DNA from: Aquimarina sp. Aq78
GTDB lineage: Bacteria; Bacteroidota; Bacteroidia; Flavobacteriales; Flavobacteriaceae
Direction of reading: 5' to 3'
Assembly: GCF_900299525.1 (NCBI RefSeq)
Contig: NZ_OMKA01000001.1
Coordinates: forward strand, 620,001 to 684,000
DNA length: 64,000 bases
Shown here: in pieces, positions 63,993 through 64,000 of the stretch
Layout of the letters: the number at the start of each line of letters is the position of its first letter
Position numbering within the stretch: the first letter of the stretch is position 1
Program-made: the position numbers and the translations under genes
The notes under the pieces: model-generated
Seen by the model: the letters and a program-made list of their open reading frames with translations, nothing else
Told to the model about the DNA's origin: nothing
The model's database searches: none

Positions 63993-64000
63993 TATATTAT

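Noticed and set aside
1..64000. Mobile elements, CRISPR arrays, prophage, tRNA or rRNA genes
   Set aside because: Looked for on both strands. No transposase or integrase, no repeat-spacer array and no cloverleaf or rRNA segment was recognised.

Overview
The window looks like chromosomal DNA of a marine-type Bacteroidota, most likely family Flavobacteriaceae (an Aquimarina-like genus is possible, but that is a guess). The evidence is AT-rich DNA, promoters of the TTG/TTTG...TAnnTTTG type, an absence of strong Shine-Dalgarno sites, type IX secretion (T9SS) cargo with both A- and B-type C-terminal signals, PorP/SprF and PorX homologues, a fused LpxC-FabZ, and typical flavobacterial gene orders. 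I see no tRNA, rRNA, CRISPR array, transposase or phage gene.

Layout. 0.3-7.7 kb: a Crp/Fnr-type regulator, an outer-membrane barrel, a polyphosphate operon (sixA-ppk1-ppx) and a large secreted OmpA protein. 7.7-11.8 kb: a leftward cluster pyrR, pyrB, a STAS-like small protein, a thioredoxin-like protein, rnz and pdxH. 12-14.6 kb: a small secreted protein and rpsA. 14.75-20.5 kb: a T9SS adhesin module (type-B cargo, PorP/SprF, OmpA-PD40). 20.7-28.4 kb: a complete histidine operon in the order hisG-D-C-B-H-A-F-IE. It is preceded by a recognisable transcription attenuator: an 18-codon leader peptide with four consecutive His codons, an antiterminator and a terminator. 28.6-36.5 kb: a tandem-OmpA protein, a helix-hairpin-helix membrane protein, a 1377-residue T9SS type-A secreted protein, a GNAT-NTF2 fusion and a diaminopropionate ammonia-lyase. 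36.6-43.6 kb: a prohibitin-like protein, a VWA membrane protein, fabG and an M16 protease.

43.8-51 kb is the most unusual stretch. A divergent pair of operons encodes an ECF-type sigma factor with a membrane-anchored TPR anti-sigma candidate (rightward), and a small lipoprotein with a periplasmic TPR-CHAT (caspase-like) protease (leftward). Beyond the protease lie two small peptides with double-glycine leaders and a 547-residue lipoprotein. A 30-bp bipartite motif containing an identical 15-mer lies in the divergent promoter region and again upstream of the first peptide. This suggests that the sigma factor, or another regulator, controls both units. I propose it as a candidate protease / anti-sigma / sigma signalling system with peptide and lipoprotein outputs.

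51-58.5 kb: the flavobacterial lipid-A/efp operon (HD protein, lpxD, lpxC-fabZ, lpxA, efp, a second lpxD, an NTF2-like protein, sucD). 58.6-64 kb: PorX, tsaE, an alanine-dehydrogenase-like protein lacking two catalytic residues, a small membrane protein, a third double-glycine peptide and two GNAT acetyltransferases. All functional calls are from reading the sequence; no database search was run.
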